Shown: positions 55,643 to 64,000 of the stretch, in pieces
Numbering within the stretch: the first letter of the stretch is position 1
Layout of the letters: each line of letters opens with the position of its first letter
NCBI GenBank assembly: GCA_016125135.1
Contig: WGMJ01000011.1
Location: forward strand, 1 to 64,000
DNA from: Alphaproteobacteria bacterium
Lineage (GTDB): Bacteria > Pseudomonadota > Alphaproteobacteria > Micavibrionales > Micavibrionaceae
Direction of reading: 5' to 3'
Length of the DNA stretch: 64,000 nucleotides
Notes under the pieces: model-generated
What the model was told of the DNA's origin: nothing
The model's input: the letters and a program-made list of their open reading frames with translations, nothing else
Database searches by the model: none
Translations under genes and position numbers: made by a program

Positions 55643-56884
55643 ATGATCTCAAACGGACAGCGCCGCGTCGTCGTAACCGGTCTTGGCATTATTTCCTGCA
55701 TTGGTAATTCGCAAGACGAAGTGCTGGCATCTCTACGTGCTGGTAAATCAGGCATTACATTTTCGCCTGAATATGCCGAGCTGGGTTTCCGTTCACAAGT
55801 ATACGGCAAGCCGAATATTGATCTGAACGCTGTTATTGACCGCCGCTTGATCCGCTTTATGGGTGATGCCGCTGCCTATACACATCTGGCTATGGAGCAA
55901 GCGATTGCTGACTCAGGCTTGGAAGAAAAAGATATCGTAAACGAGCGCACAGGGGCTGTGGTTGGCTCAGGCGGCCCTTCAACCCGCGCACAAGTTGAAG
56001 CCGCAATTAAAACCAAAGAAAGCGGCCCGCGCAAAGTAGGCCCCACCCAAGTACCGAAATGTATGTCGTCAACTGTTTCGGCAAATATCTGCACAAACTT
56101 CAAAATTAAAGGCATCAACTATACAATTTCATCTGCTTGCTCGACCTCTGCACATTGTATTGGTAACGCGGCAGAGATGATTGCCTGGGGCAAGCAAGAT
56201 GTAATGTTTGCCGGCGGCGGCGAGGAGCTAGACTGGGCGTTGTCTGTCCTGTTCGATGCAATGGGCGCCATGTCATCGAAATATAACGAAACACCCGAGA
56301 AAGCCTCACGCGCTTATGACGCAAACCGTGACGGCTTCGTGATTGCTGGTGGCGGTGCAGTGCTCGTTTTGGAAGAGCTTGAGCACGCAAAAGCACGCGG
56401 CGCTAAAATATACGCAGAAGTAACAGGCTACGGCGCAACATCAGACGGTGCCGATATGGTTGCACCAAGTGGTGAAGGCGCTGTTCGCTGTATGCGCCAA
56501 GCCATGGGCACGCTGAAAACACCCGTCACCTACATCAACACACACGGTACATCAACGCCTGTTGGCGATATGACTGAAATTGAAGCTGTGAAGGAAGTTT
56601 TTGGCAAAGCCGAGCAGGACATGCCTTATCTTAGCTCCACCAAGTCAATGACAGGCCACTCACTGGGCGCAACAGGCGCACAGGAAGCCATTTATTCACT
56701 GCTTATGCTGAAGCATAATTTTGTGTGCCCAAGCATTAACATCGAAACGCTGGACGAAGCAGCAGGCAATATGCCGATTGCACGTCAGCTGATTGAAAAT
56801 GTTAACCATCAATCTGTACTTTCCAACTCTTTTGGCTTCGGCGGTACAAACTGCTCGCTCGCCTTCTCGAAATATGAGGGCTAA
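55643..56884 (+). CDS. fabB: 3-oxoacyl-ACP synthase I FabB
   Basis: This 413-residue condensing enzyme elongates the unsaturated intermediates from FabA. The nucleophile lies in [15 protein letters not shown] (Cys near residue 164), with the two His ligands in [17 protein letters not shown] and [20 protein letters not shown]. The N-terminus is [20 protein letters not shown]. Length is normal. It is 15 bases after fabA and 3 bases before fabI. Confidence 0.97.
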   Translation: MISNGQRRVVVTGLGIISCIGNSQDEVLASLRAGKSGITFSPEYAELGFRSQVYGKPNIDLNAVIDRRLIRFMGDAAAYTHLAMEQAIADSGLEEKDIVNERTGAVVGSGGPSTRAQVEAAIKTKESGPRKVGPTQVPKCMSSTVSANICTNFKIKGINYTISSACSTSAHCIGNAAEMIAWGKQDVMFAGGGEELDWALSVLFDAMGAMSSKYNETPEKASRAYDANRDGFVIAGGGAVLVLEELEHAKARGAKIYAEVTGYGATSDGADMVAPSGEGAVRCMRQAMGTLKTPVTYINTHGTSTPVGDMTEIEAVKEVFGKAEQDMPYLSSTKSMTGHSLGATGAQEAIYSLLMLKHNFVCPSINIETLDEAAGNMPIARQLIENVNHQSVLSNSFGFGGTNCSLAFSKYEG

Positions 56885-56887
56885 ACC

Positions 56888-57709
56888 ATGGGCGATCTAA
56901 TGAAGGGTAAAGTCGGGTTGGTTATGGGGGTCGCGAACGATGCCTCCATTGCTTACGGCATTGCAGAATCTATCGCAGCGCAAGGCGGCGAACAAATATG
57001 GACATACCAAGGTGATGCGTTCAAAAAACGGGCCGCGCCACTGGCTGAAAAACTCGGCGTAAAAGGGCTGATTGATTGCGACGTGACAAACGAGGAAGAC
57101 CTCGACCGCGTTTTTGCCGAAGTCAAAGCCAAATACGGCAAGCTTGATTATCTGGTGCATTCAATTGCGTTCTCAGACAAGGAAGAGCTTAAAGGTCGCT
57201 ACGTGAATACAAGCCTTAAAAACTTCCTGCATTCCATGCATGTGTCTTGCTATTCATTCACATCTGTTATGCGCCGCGCCGCGCCATTAATGAAGGATGG
57301 CGGCTCTGCCATTACCCTCTCTTACTACGGCTCAACAAAAGTGATGCCAAGCTATAACGTCATGGGTGTTGCCAAAGCTGCTTTAGAGGCTTCAGTGCGT
57401 TACCTCGCGGCTGATCTCGGCCCCGATAATATCCGCGTTAATTCAATTTCCGCCGGCCCAATGCGCACACTCGCAGGCGCCGTTATTGGCAGCGCACGCA
57501 AAACATTCAAATATAATGTTCTCACTTCACCTTTACGCCGCTCAGTTGAGCTTGAAGAATTGGGCAACACAGCTGTTTATCTGCTCTCCGATATGTCGAG
57601 CGCAGTCACTGGTGAAATCCACTATGTTGATTGCGGCTTTAACGTGGTTGGTATGTGCCCAAGCGAGCAGTGGGATAGCTTGATTAACGGAAAAGGAGGA
57701 GAAGCGTAA
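56888..57709 (+). CDS. fabI: Enoyl-ACP reductase FabI
   Basis: This 273-residue SDR enzyme completes fatty acid elongation using NADH. The nucleotide-binding start is VGLVMGVANDASIAYGIAES. The active-site Tyr and Lys are in YGSTKVMPSYNVMGVAKAAL (Y-x6-K), and the later block is LRRSVELEELGNTAVYLLSDMSS. FabI is the target of triclosan. Its stop overlaps the start of a 54-residue gene (TAATG) after GGAGGAG. Confidence 0.97.
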   Translation: MGDLMKGKVGLVMGVANDASIAYGIAESIAAQGGEQIWTYQGDAFKKRAAPLAEKLGVKGLIDCDVTNEEDLDRVFAEVKAKYGKLDYLVHSIAFSDKEELKGRYVNTSLKNFLHSMHVSCYSFTSVMRRAAPLMKDGGSAITLSYYGSTKVMPSYNVMGVAKAALEASVRYLAADLGPDNIRVNSISAGPMRTLAGAVIGSARKTFKYNVLTSPLRRSVELEELGNTAVYLLSDMSSAVTGEIHYVDCGFNVVGMCPSEQWDSLINGKGGEA

Positions 57710-57873
57710 TGAGTCAAAGAACAACTTTAGGATCAGATTTAGTACATATTTTTGCAATCGCCTTAACTTTAGGTTTGGGCGCGTTTGCAATTAGCCATGC
57801 TCAATCTGATGAATCTGAACGTCCTGCGGTTGAACAGCTTAATCCGACAGTAAAAGATCTGGCGCATCGGTAA
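57709..57873 (+). CDS. Small membrane protein coupled to fabI (54 residues)
   Basis: ATG at 57709 overlaps the fabI stop, and GGAGGAG (57694-57700) sits 8 bases ahead. The frame ends at TAA 57871-57873. The product MSQRTTLGSDLVHIFAIALT has one hydrophobic helix (about residues 11-29, LVHIFAIALTLGLGAFAIS) followed by an acidic, polar tail (SDESERPAVEQLNPTV). I recognise no family. It overlaps the converging glycerophosphodiesterase gene by 35 bases. The TAATG junction makes it a likely real gene. Confidence 0.6.
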   Translation: MSQRTTLGSDLVHIFAIALTLGLGAFAISHAQSDESERPAVEQLNPTVKDLAHR

Positions 57874-58567
57874 AGATGCCGCTAATCCCCATATGGAATA
57901 AATGATGCGCCATCTGTGCATCGTTAATTGTATAAGCGAGCAGGGGCTTGTTTAGCTGTCTGTATTCATTCAAGCGCTCAATAGTTAACTCCGCACCGTT
58001 AATATTAAGCGTTGTAATATCCAGATAATCGGCATATTCCTGCCAGTTCTCGTGCGGCTCTTTTTCAAGTAAATAGCCACGTAGCCATTCAGGTGCCATA
58101 TCTTTGCATGTTTCCAATGATACCGCCTCGAAGGACGACAATAAAAGTTTTTGAGGCTCATCCCAGTAGCGTGCCAAAATATCCAGCGCAACTTCTGCTG
58201 TTTCAAGTTCACGCCCAGGACAAGGCTTTATTTCAAGGTTCAAACACATATTCAGATTAATAATCTCTTCGAGCGCTTGCTCCAACGTCGGGATTTCCGT
58301 GCCGATAAAGCTATCAGAAAACCAGCTTCCGCAATCAAGGTCCTGCAAGGTTGCAAAATCTGTCTCTGCTACTTTGCCTGTGCCGTTTGTTGTACGGTCT
58401 AGCTCGTCATCATGGAATATAATCGCAACGCCGTCTTTACTCAGCTTTACATCAAGCTCGACCCATTGCAGGCCCATATCGGCAGCCGTGCGGATACCAT
58501 CAAGCGTATTCTCGGGGGCGTAGGCGGCCGCACCGCGATGACCAATAATTTTAGGAAGTTTTAACAT
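57839..58567 (-). CDS. ugpQ: Glycerophosphodiester phosphodiesterase
   Basis: This 242-residue TIM-barrel enzyme hydrolyses glycerophosphodiesters to glycerol 3-phosphate and an alcohol. Motifs are IGHRGAAAYAPENTLDG (catalytic His and Glu), VELDVKLSKDGVAIIFHDDELDRTTNGTG (in two parts) and LNLEIKP. There is no signal peptide, so it is cytoplasmic, like UgpQ. It lies 2 bases after the P450 gene and overlaps the small fabI-linked gene by 35 bases. Confidence 0.93.
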   Translation of the reverse strand: MLKLPKIIGHRGAAAYAPENTLDGIRTAADMGLQWVELDVKLSKDGVAIIFHDDELDRTTNGTGKVAETDFATLQDLDCGSWFSDSFIGTEIPTLEQALEEIINLNMCLNLEIKPCPGRELETAEVALDILARYWDEPQKLLLSSFEAVSLETCKDMAPEWLRGYLLEKEPHENWQEYADYLDITTLNINGAELTIERLNEYRQLNKPLLAYTINDAQMAHHLFHMGISGIFTDAPDLLLSD

Positions 58568-58569
58568 GA

Positions 58570-59817
58570 CTACACAGGTTGTACTTGAATCTTTAACTCG
58601 CCTCTTGGGACCATAAAGCCGATGCTTTTGCGCTCGCCTTCAAAATGCTGGGTCGTTTCAATATCAAAATTCTTCAGTAGCGCTACAATAAAATGGACGC
58701 TTTCCTGCATGGCAAGCCGTTGCCCGATACAGCTACGCAGGCCATAGCCAAAGGGGATATAGGCATTTTTTGGAATAGGGCCGTTAAAACGGTCGGGGTC
58801 AAATTTATCTGGCTCGTTGAAGTAAGCTGCGTTTCTTTGAATACCACGAATATCTACCCGTAGCATATCGCTAGGTTTGATCTCCAATGCGCCAAACGAC
58901 ACAGGCTTTGTGGCGTTTCTAAAACTGCCATGGACGGGCGGGTGGAGCCTCAAAGATTCTTTGACAACATTCTCGATGAGCGGATATTGCGTGCCATCCG
59001 AACGTGCCTCGGCAACAGCCCTTTCAAGAATAGCTGGTTCTTTTGTCATTTCATCAATTGCAAAAGCAATCGCGGTTTGTGTTGTAAAAAACCCTGCTAG
59101 TAGTAGTGACGTAATCTGGTCGTAGATTTCACTCTCGGTTAGAGCCGATCCATCAGGGTTTTTAACTTTCAAAAGGTCACTGAGAATATCGTTCTTGTCA
59201 TAGCCTTCATCTCGCGCTTTACGAATGAAATTCATAACATCTTGTGAAGGCCGTGAAAGCGTATCGGGGGATCTTGGTCTTCTATGAACAAACGGAATAG
59301 GGAGGCCCTGTTGCAAAAGTATAACTTGCGCAAAATGGGAAAGGTTCGGGCGTTTTTGCAGGTCCTTTACCAAACCTGCGATATCCATTTTGATTTGCGG
59401 AGATTCAATCAAACCGCGCGCTATGACTGCACAGGTGAATTCTTCAGTCAGTGAGAATACATTAACTGTCTCTGACTGGCCTAGTGCTAACCTGTTAAAA
59501 ATACGGGCGCTTTCCGATTCCATAATGGGACGAAAGCGGTCTTCAATACTTTTCTGACGGAAGGGAACATGCAACATCTGCCTGCGTGATTTCCAAGGCG
59601 CGCCTTCTTGTCCCATAATACCTGTGTCAAACATGCCGTGAAATAAAGTCAGAAAGGTTTTTTCCAAATGGAAGGTTTCGTTATCGCGTAGAATTTCTGC
59701 AGCGATATCCGCATCGGTAATATCAATTGTACGGTTAAAGAACTTTTGGCGAATAAACACATGCGCAGAGGGCTGCGCAACGACTCTCCCAAGACCTTTT
59801 TCTACAATCTCTGTCAT
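58570..59817 (-). CDS. Cytochrome P450 with altered I-helix
   Basis: This 415-residue bacterial P450 has the ExxR motif ESLR (Glu287, Arg290) and the heme-binding loop FGYGLRSCIG with Cys363. The I-helix motif, normally AGxDTT or AGxET, reads AGFFTT (241-246), so the acidic residue for proton delivery is replaced by Phe. It is soluble with no membrane anchor. No redoxin gene is adjacent, so the electron donor is elsewhere. The substrate is unknown. Two bases separate it from ugpQ, so it heads a two-gene operon after the pnp terminator. Confidence 0.9.
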   Translation of the reverse strand: MTEIVEKGLGRVVAQPSAHVFIRQKFFNRTIDITDADIAAEILRDNETFHLEKTFLTLFHGMFDTGIMGQEGAPWKSRRQMLHVPFRQKSIEDRFRPIMESESARIFNRLALGQSETVNVFSLTEEFTCAVIARGLIESPQIKMDIAGLVKDLQKRPNLSHFAQVILLQQGLPIPFVHRRPRSPDTLSRPSQDVMNFIRKARDEGYDKNDILSDLLKVKNPDGSALTESEIYDQITSLLLAGFFTTQTAIAFAIDEMTKEPAILERAVAEARSDGTQYPLIENVVKESLRLHPPVHGSFRNATKPVSFGALEIKPSDMLRVDIRGIQRNAAYFNEPDKFDPDRFNGPIPKNAYIPFGYGLRSCIGQRLAMQESVHFIVALLKNFDIETTQHFEGERKSIGFMVPRGELKIQVQPV

Positions 59818-59864
59818 ATTATTTTTGTATAGAGCCGCACGGGCAGGGTCAACGCATAAAAAAA

Positions 59865-59889
59865 ACGGGCGGATAACCGCCCGTTTTTA
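59865..59889. terminator. Terminator after pnp
   Basis: ACGGGCGG (59865-59872), loop ATAA and CCGCCCGT (59877-59884) form an 8-base-pair stem. On the minus strand, the direction of pnp, it is followed by a T-run (complement of the A-run before 59865). A T-run on the other side allows bidirectional use. Confidence 0.85.
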
Positions 59890-59906
59890 TTCAGAAATAA
59901 GGTTAA

Positions 59907-62045
59907 TTAACCAGCTTCTTTCATTTCGGCTTTCTCAGGTTTTGGCAGGATTTCGCCTGTTTCCTGATTCACGCGCTTCATGGAAAGTTTGATCTTGCCG
60001 CGGTCATCAAAACCAACGAGAAGTACTTTCACCATGTCGCCTTCTTTCACGATATCTGTCGTTTTGTTGACGCGCTGTGGTGCAAGTTCAGAAATGTGAA
60101 CCAAACCGTCTTTTTCCTTCATGAAGTTTACGAACGCGCCGAAGTCAGCTGTTTTTACAACTTTACCGTTGTAAACCTTACCTACTTCAGGGTCTTCCGT
60201 AATGCCTTTGATGATTTCAACGGCTTTTTCAATCGCATCCAGATCAACAGCAGAGATTTTCACTGTGCCGTCATCAGAAATGTCGATTTTTGTTTTCGTT
60301 TGCTCGATGATCTCACGGATCACTTTACCACCTGAACCGATCACATCACGGATCTTGTCAGTCGGGATTGTGAGAACAGCCATTTGCGGTGCGTAACGGC
60401 TGATTTCCTCACGTGAATCCGTAAGAGCCTCCGCCATCTTGCCCAGAATATGCTTACGGCCAGCATTCGCCTGCTCGAGAGCAATCTTCATGATTTCTTC
60501 GTTGATCGAAGTGATCTTCAAATCCATCTGAAGCGCTGTAATACCTTTTTCTGTACCGGCAACTTTGAAGTCCATGTCACCAAGGTGATCTTCATCACCC
60601 AGAATATCAGAAAGAACTGCATAGTCTTTGCCTTCCTTGATCAAACCCATCGCAATACCGGCAACTGGCGAATTCAACGGCACACCGGCATCCATCAGTG
60701 CGAGGGATGAACCACAAACTGTCGCCATAGAGCTTGAACCGTTCGATTCAGTGATCTCGGAGACAAGACGCAGCGTGTAAGGGAAATCAAGCTTCGTTGG
60801 CAGCAGCGGGCGGATCGCGCGCCATGCCAGTTTACCGTGGCCAATCTCGCGGCGGCCCGGTGAACCCATACGGCCTGTTTCACCAACAGAGTAGGGAGGG
60901 AAGTTATAGTGCAGCAGGAAATGCTCGTGGAATTCACCTTCCAGCGCATCAATTAACTGCTCGTCATCACCTGTACCAAGCGTTGTTGTCACAATCGCCT
61001 GTGTTTCACCACGTGTGAACAACGCAGACCCGTGAACGCGTGGCAGAACACCTGTTTCACATACGATGTTACGGATATCTGTTGTACCGCGACCATCAAT
61101 ACGCTTTTTGGTGGAGAGAATGTTGTTACGCACAACTTCTGCTTCCAGCGCATGGAATTTGCTTTCAACTGTTTCTTTTGTCAGCAGGCTGTCTTCTTTT
61201 ACGAATTCAGCAACAACAGCTTCGCGCACCTTGCCAACATTCTCGTAGCGCTTCTGCTTAACAGGCTCTTTGTAAGCATCGGCCACTTGTGCCGCATATT
61301 TCGCTTTCATCGCGTCTGCCATCGCCTTGATTTCAGCAGGCACTTCAGGCACTGGCCACGCTTCAGCGTTTACCTGTGCTTTCAGCTTGTTGATCGCTTC
61401 AATCACAGGCTGGAATGACTTCCAACCAAATGTCACAGCACCCAGCATCACTTCTTCAGAAAGCTCTTTCGCTTCTGATTCAACCATCAGCACGCCTTCT
61501 TGCGTACCAGCAACCACGAGGTCAAGCTGGCTTGTTTCGCGCTGTTGTAGTGTTGGGTTTAAAATATATTCGCCATTCTCGAAACCAACGCGTGTACCTG
61601 CAATCGGGCCAAGGAACGGAACGCCTGAAATTGCCAATGCAGCTGAACAGCCGATCATGGCAACAATATCAGGTGTGCTTTCCATGTCGTGTGAAAGAAC
61701 CGTTGCAGTCACCTGCACTTCGTTCAGGAATTCTTCAGGGAACAGCGGGCGGATCGGGCGGTCGATCAAACGCGATGTCAGCGTCTCGCCTTCTGAAGGG
61801 CGGCCTTCACGGCGGTGAAACGAACCAGGGATGCGACCAGTTGCGTAGTGTTTCTCTTGGTAGTTAACAGTGAGTGGGAAGAAATTCTGGCCTTCTTTCA
61901 CTTTTTTGGCAGCAACTGCGTTGCAAAGTACAATTGTATCGCCATAAGTGACCATCACAGATGAGGCCTGACGTGCAATTTTACCTGTTTCGAGTGTGAG
62001 TTTACGGCCCGCGAATTCGAGCTCGACTTTCTTGATATCAAACAT
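59907..62045 (-). CDS. pnp: Polyribonucleotide nucleotidyltransferase (PNPase)
   Basis: This 712-residue 3'-5' phosphorolytic exoribonuclease is a core of the RNA degradosome. Two RNase PH domains lie at about 10-220 and 310-540. The KH domain (about 550-610) contains [20 protein letters not shown]. The C-terminal S1 domain (about 620-690) begins [19 protein letters not shown]. Length is normal. rpsO, which normally precedes pnp, is not next to it here. A terminator at 59865 ends the transcript before the P450 gene. Confidence 0.97.
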   Translation of the reverse strand: MFDIKKVELEFAGRKLTLETGKIARQASSVMVTYGDTIVLCNAVAAKKVKEGQNFFPLTVNYQEKHYATGRIPGSFHRREGRPSEGETLTSRLIDRPIRPLFPEEFLNEVQVTATVLSHDMESTPDIVAMIGCSAALAISGVPFLGPIAGTRVGFENGEYILNPTLQQRETSQLDLVVAGTQEGVLMVESEAKELSEEVMLGAVTFGWKSFQPVIEAINKLKAQVNAEAWPVPEVPAEIKAMADAMKAKYAAQVADAYKEPVKQKRYENVGKVREAVVAEFVKEDSLLTKETVESKFHALEAEVVRNNILSTKKRIDGRGTTDIRNIVCETGVLPRVHGSALFTRGETQAIVTTTLGTGDDEQLIDALEGEFHEHFLLHYNFPPYSVGETGRMGSPGRREIGHGKLAWRAIRPLLPTKLDFPYTLRLVSEITESNGSSSMATVCGSSLALMDAGVPLNSPVAGIAMGLIKEGKDYAVLSDILGDEDHLGDMDFKVAGTEKGITALQMDLKITSINEEIMKIALEQANAGRKHILGKMAEALTDSREEISRYAPQMAVLTIPTDKIRDVIGSGGKVIREIIEQTKTKIDISDDGTVKISAVDLDAIEKAVEIIKGITEDPEVGKVYNGKVVKTADFGAFVNFMKEKDGLVHISELAPQRVNKTTDIVKEGDMVKVLLVGFDDRGKIKLSMKRVNQETGEILPKPEKAEMKEAG

Positions 62046-62229
62046 AGATAGAGTCCTAGTGTTTACTAAAGTTAATATTTACAAAGACTGGAGGGGGGCG
62101 GTGGACAGTAAAACGGACTGAGATATAAGTCCCTTGGGTCCGTTCAATCGTCAACCGGAATCCGTCCGGCCTTTGCAACTGGCCTATTTCATGCCATCCT
62201 TAAGAACAAAAGTCAAACAGAAATATCAT

Positions 62230-62820
62230 ATGTCAACTTTAGTATTACTCCGCCACGGGCAAAGCGAATGGAACCTCGAAAACCGTTTTACCGGCTTCAA
62301 GGATGTTGAACTCAGCCCCAAGGGGATCGAGGAGGCAAAAGCCGCCGGTCGCATCCTGAAAGAAAAAGGCTTCAAGTTCGATGCCATTTTTACAAGCGTT
62401 TTAAAACGCGCCATAAACACCACAGAATTGGCCCTTAAAGAGACTGTGCCGCTAAATGACGGTGTTCAGGTTCAGCGCTTCGCAGAGCTTAATGAACGCG
62501 ATTACGGTGACCTTACCGGCCTCAATAAAGAAGAGACCCGCCTGAAATACGGCGACGAGCAATTCAAGATCTGGAGGAGGGGTTATGACACCCCCCCGCC
62601 GGGCGGCGAAAGCCTGAAAGACGTGGTGGAGAACCGTGTCCGCCCGTGGTATGCAGCAAATCTTAAGGAATTGTTAAAGGGTGATAAGACTATACTAATA
62701 GCAGCACACGGAAATTCCCTCCGCGCCCTGTTAATCGTTTTAGGGCTACGCACACCGGAAAATATAAACGAGACCGAGCTCGCCACAGGTGAGCCGATGA
62801 TATTTGAGATACAAGGTTAG
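62230..62820 (+). CDS. gpmA: 2,3-bisphosphoglycerate-dependent phosphoglycerate mutase
   Basis: This 196-residue glycolytic mutase has the catalytic His in LRHGQSEWNLENRFTGFKDV (residue 9), the second His in IAAHGNSLRALL, and the Glu of ELNERDYGDLTGLNK. I start at ATG 62230 (MSTLVLLRHGQ) as in the family, because the upstream reading frame carries no homologous residues. The C-terminus is shorter than E. coli GpmA (250), as is usual in this class. The 184 bases upstream (62046-62229) hold no clear gene. One base separates it from amn. Confidence 0.9.
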   Translation: MSTLVLLRHGQSEWNLENRFTGFKDVELSPKGIEEAKAAGRILKEKGFKFDAIFTSVLKRAINTTELALKETVPLNDGVQVQRFAELNERDYGDLTGLNKEETRLKYGDEQFKIWRRGYDTPPPGGESLKDVVENRVRPWYAANLKELLKGDKTILIAAHGNSLRALLIVLGLRTPENINETELATGEPMIFEIQG

Positions 62821-62821
62821 A

Positions 62822-64000
62822 ATGTTAGAACAACTATTTGGAAAAACAAAAAAATTTAAAGACGCGGACGAAGCTGTCGCAGAAGTCCAGAGAATATATA
62901 ACGAGAATATCAAAATCCTCGCTGACGGGTTTTCGGCCTTTGCAAACGGTAAAGCCAACGACACAAAAATAAAGGCTTACTATCCATTCTTGCGCTTCAA
63001 TCATACAAAAGCCAACCGCGTCGATTCACGCCGTTCATATGGCTATGTGAGCAAAGAAGGGGCCTACGAGACAACTCTTACGCGCCCCGATATTTTCGGC
63101 CACTACTACCGCGAACAATTAAAACTACTCCTACAAAACCATGATATCCAAATCGAGGTCGGGACGAGCAAAACCTCAATCCCTATTCACTTTGCCTTGG
63201 GCGAGCATTTCCATGTGGAGCAAGACCTGACCGAAGAACAAGTTGCGCAAATCCCTTACGTGTTTGACCAGCCTGACCTTGCCATTCTCGATGACCAGAT
63301 CCCGAACGGGACATACGTAGTAAAACAGGGCGAGCCATACCCGCTGGCGCTTTTCACAGCCCCGCGCGTCGATTTAAGCGTGCTTCGTTTGCGCCATTAC
63401 ACTGGTACGGACGCCGCACACTTCCAGAACTATGTTATTTTCACGAACTACCAGTTCTATATTGATGAATTCATCAAAATCTGCCACCAAACGATGACGC
63501 AAACCGACAAGGCTGACCTGCGCAAAGAACGCAGCGAATACACAGCCTTTATTGAGCCAGGGAATAAGATTACAGCTAACAAGAATATCGAGAATAACAA
63601 AGAGCAAGATAGCGGCGGCACGCCATTACGTCGTATGCCGCAAATGCCAGCCTACCATTTGAAACGCGTTGATGGTTCGGGTATCACGATGGTGAATATC
63701 GGCGTTGGCCCTTCAAACGCCAAAACAATTACCGACCATATTGCCGTTTTGCGCCCGCATGCATGGATTATGCTAGGCCACTGCGCAGGGCTTCGTAATT
63801 CGCAAAATATGGGCGACTATGTTCTTGCTCACGGGTATTTACGCGAAGATCATATTCTTGATCGTGACTTGCATCCATCTATCCCCATTCCTGCGCTCTC
63901 GGAAATTCAGGTCGCGCTTGAAAAAGCAGTGGAGAAGGTGACTGGCCTTGAAGGGTTTGACCTCAAGAAAATCATGCGCACCGGAACTGTTGCTACAATT
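62822..64000 (+). CDS. amn: AMP nucleosidase, N-terminal part (cut by window end)
   Basis: The ATG at 62822 is one base after the gpmA stop, and the frame is open to the window end, giving 393 codons of a protein that is about 480-490 residues in relatives. It matches AMP nucleosidase: an N-terminal domain (ADGFSAFANGK, TAPRVDLSVLRLRHYTGTD, HFQNYVIFTNYQFYIDEF) followed by the nucleoside phosphorylase-like catalytic domain (MPAYHLKRVDGSGITMVNIG, VGPSNAKTITDHIAVLRPH, LGHCAGLRNSQNMGDYVLAH). It splits AMP into adenine and ribose 5-phosphate. Confidence 0.93.
   Translation, partial: MLEQLFGKTKKFKDADEAVAEVQRIYNENIKILADGFSAFANGKANDTKIKAYYPFLRFNHTKANRVDSRRSYGYVSKEGAYETTLTRPDIFGHYYREQLKLLLQNHDIQIEVGTSKTSIPIHFALGEHFHVEQDLTEEQVAQIPYVFDQPDLAILDDQIPNGTYVVKQGEPYPLALFTAPRVDLSVLRLRHYTGTDAAHFQNYVIFTNYQFYIDEFIKICHQTMTQTDKADLRKERSEYTAFIEPGNKITANKNIENNKEQDSGGTPLRRMPQMPAYHLKRVDGSGITMVNIGVGPSNAKTITDHIAVLRPHAWIMLGHCAGLRNSQNMGDYVLAHGYLREDHILDRDLHPSIPIPALSEIQVALEKAVEKVTGLEGFDLKKIMRTGTVATI

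Noticed and set aside
61327-61818. Plus-strand open frame opposite pnp
   Set aside because: Shadow frame inside the highly conserved PNPase gene. Its Ser/Pro/Arg-rich translation has no ribosome site.
62134-62229. Upstream extension of gpmA
   Set aside because: Adds 32 residues before the invariant MSTLVLLRHGQ opening with no counterpart in the family.

Overview
This window is the chromosome of an alphaproteobacterium of moderate G+C. Three gene orders typical of the class support this: DUF1467-proS-lolC-lolD-dnaE, rpsB-tsf-pyrH-frr-uppS-cdsA-dxr-rseP-bamA-skp-lpxD-fabZ-lpxA-lpxI-lpxB followed by gltA, and fabA-fabB-fabI. LpxI (rather than LpxH) and a one-operon SUF system of alphaproteobacterial layout also fit. 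A free-living or predatory lineage such as the Micavibrio group is possible, but that is a guess. I saw no rRNA, tRNA, IS element, prophage or CRISPR array.

Layout. 1-4.2 kb: end of a DUF1467 membrane protein, a secreted unknown, an archaeal/eukaryal-type prolyl-tRNA synthetase, and the lipoprotein exporter LolC-LolD. 4.4-8 kb: a 57-residue protein and DNA polymerase III alpha. 8.2-9.7 kb: an accessory stretch with three small unknown proteins, two of them paralogues, and a nested inverted repeat. 9.9-25.9 kb: a long translation, isoprenoid and envelope block (ribosome proteins, undecaprenyl-PP synthesis, the DXP pathway, RseP, BamA, lipid A synthesis). It is interrupted between rseP and bamA by two minus-strand paralogues that carry an HxD...H...R pattern. 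25.9-35.2 kb: gltA, two small unknowns around a shared terminator, gltX divergent from comEC, a nucleotidyltransferase-like protein, lexA with a visible operator, and ppiD. 35.2-43 kb: tpiA-secG-pyrG, a GDSL hydrolase, kdsA and eno, with three GNAT acetyltransferases and small unknowns interleaved. 43-51 kb: RF3, a small lipoprotein, and an eight-gene SUF operon that contains an extra small membrane protein. 51-53.4 kb (minus): dusA followed by three tightly packed unknown genes. 53.4-57.9 kb: an SH3 protein, a 333-residue unknown, fabA-fabB-fabI and a coupled 54-residue membrane peptide. 57.8-62 kb (minus): glycerophosphodiesterase, cytochrome P450 and PNPase. 62.2-64 kb: phosphoglycerate mutase and a truncated AMP nucleosidase.

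The window is mostly core metabolism. Unsaturated fatty acid synthesis (FabA/B/I), lipid A and Kdo synthesis (LpxA/D/I/B, KdsA), outer-membrane assembly (BamA, Skp, PpiD, LolCD) and peptidoglycan lipid carrier synthesis (Dxr, UppS) together supply the Gram-negative envelope. Novelty is concentrated in small unknown genes placed inside or at the edges of these core operons. The tandem HxD...H...R paralogues in the rseP-bamA gap and the dusA-linked set of unknowns are the best candidates for undescribed biology.
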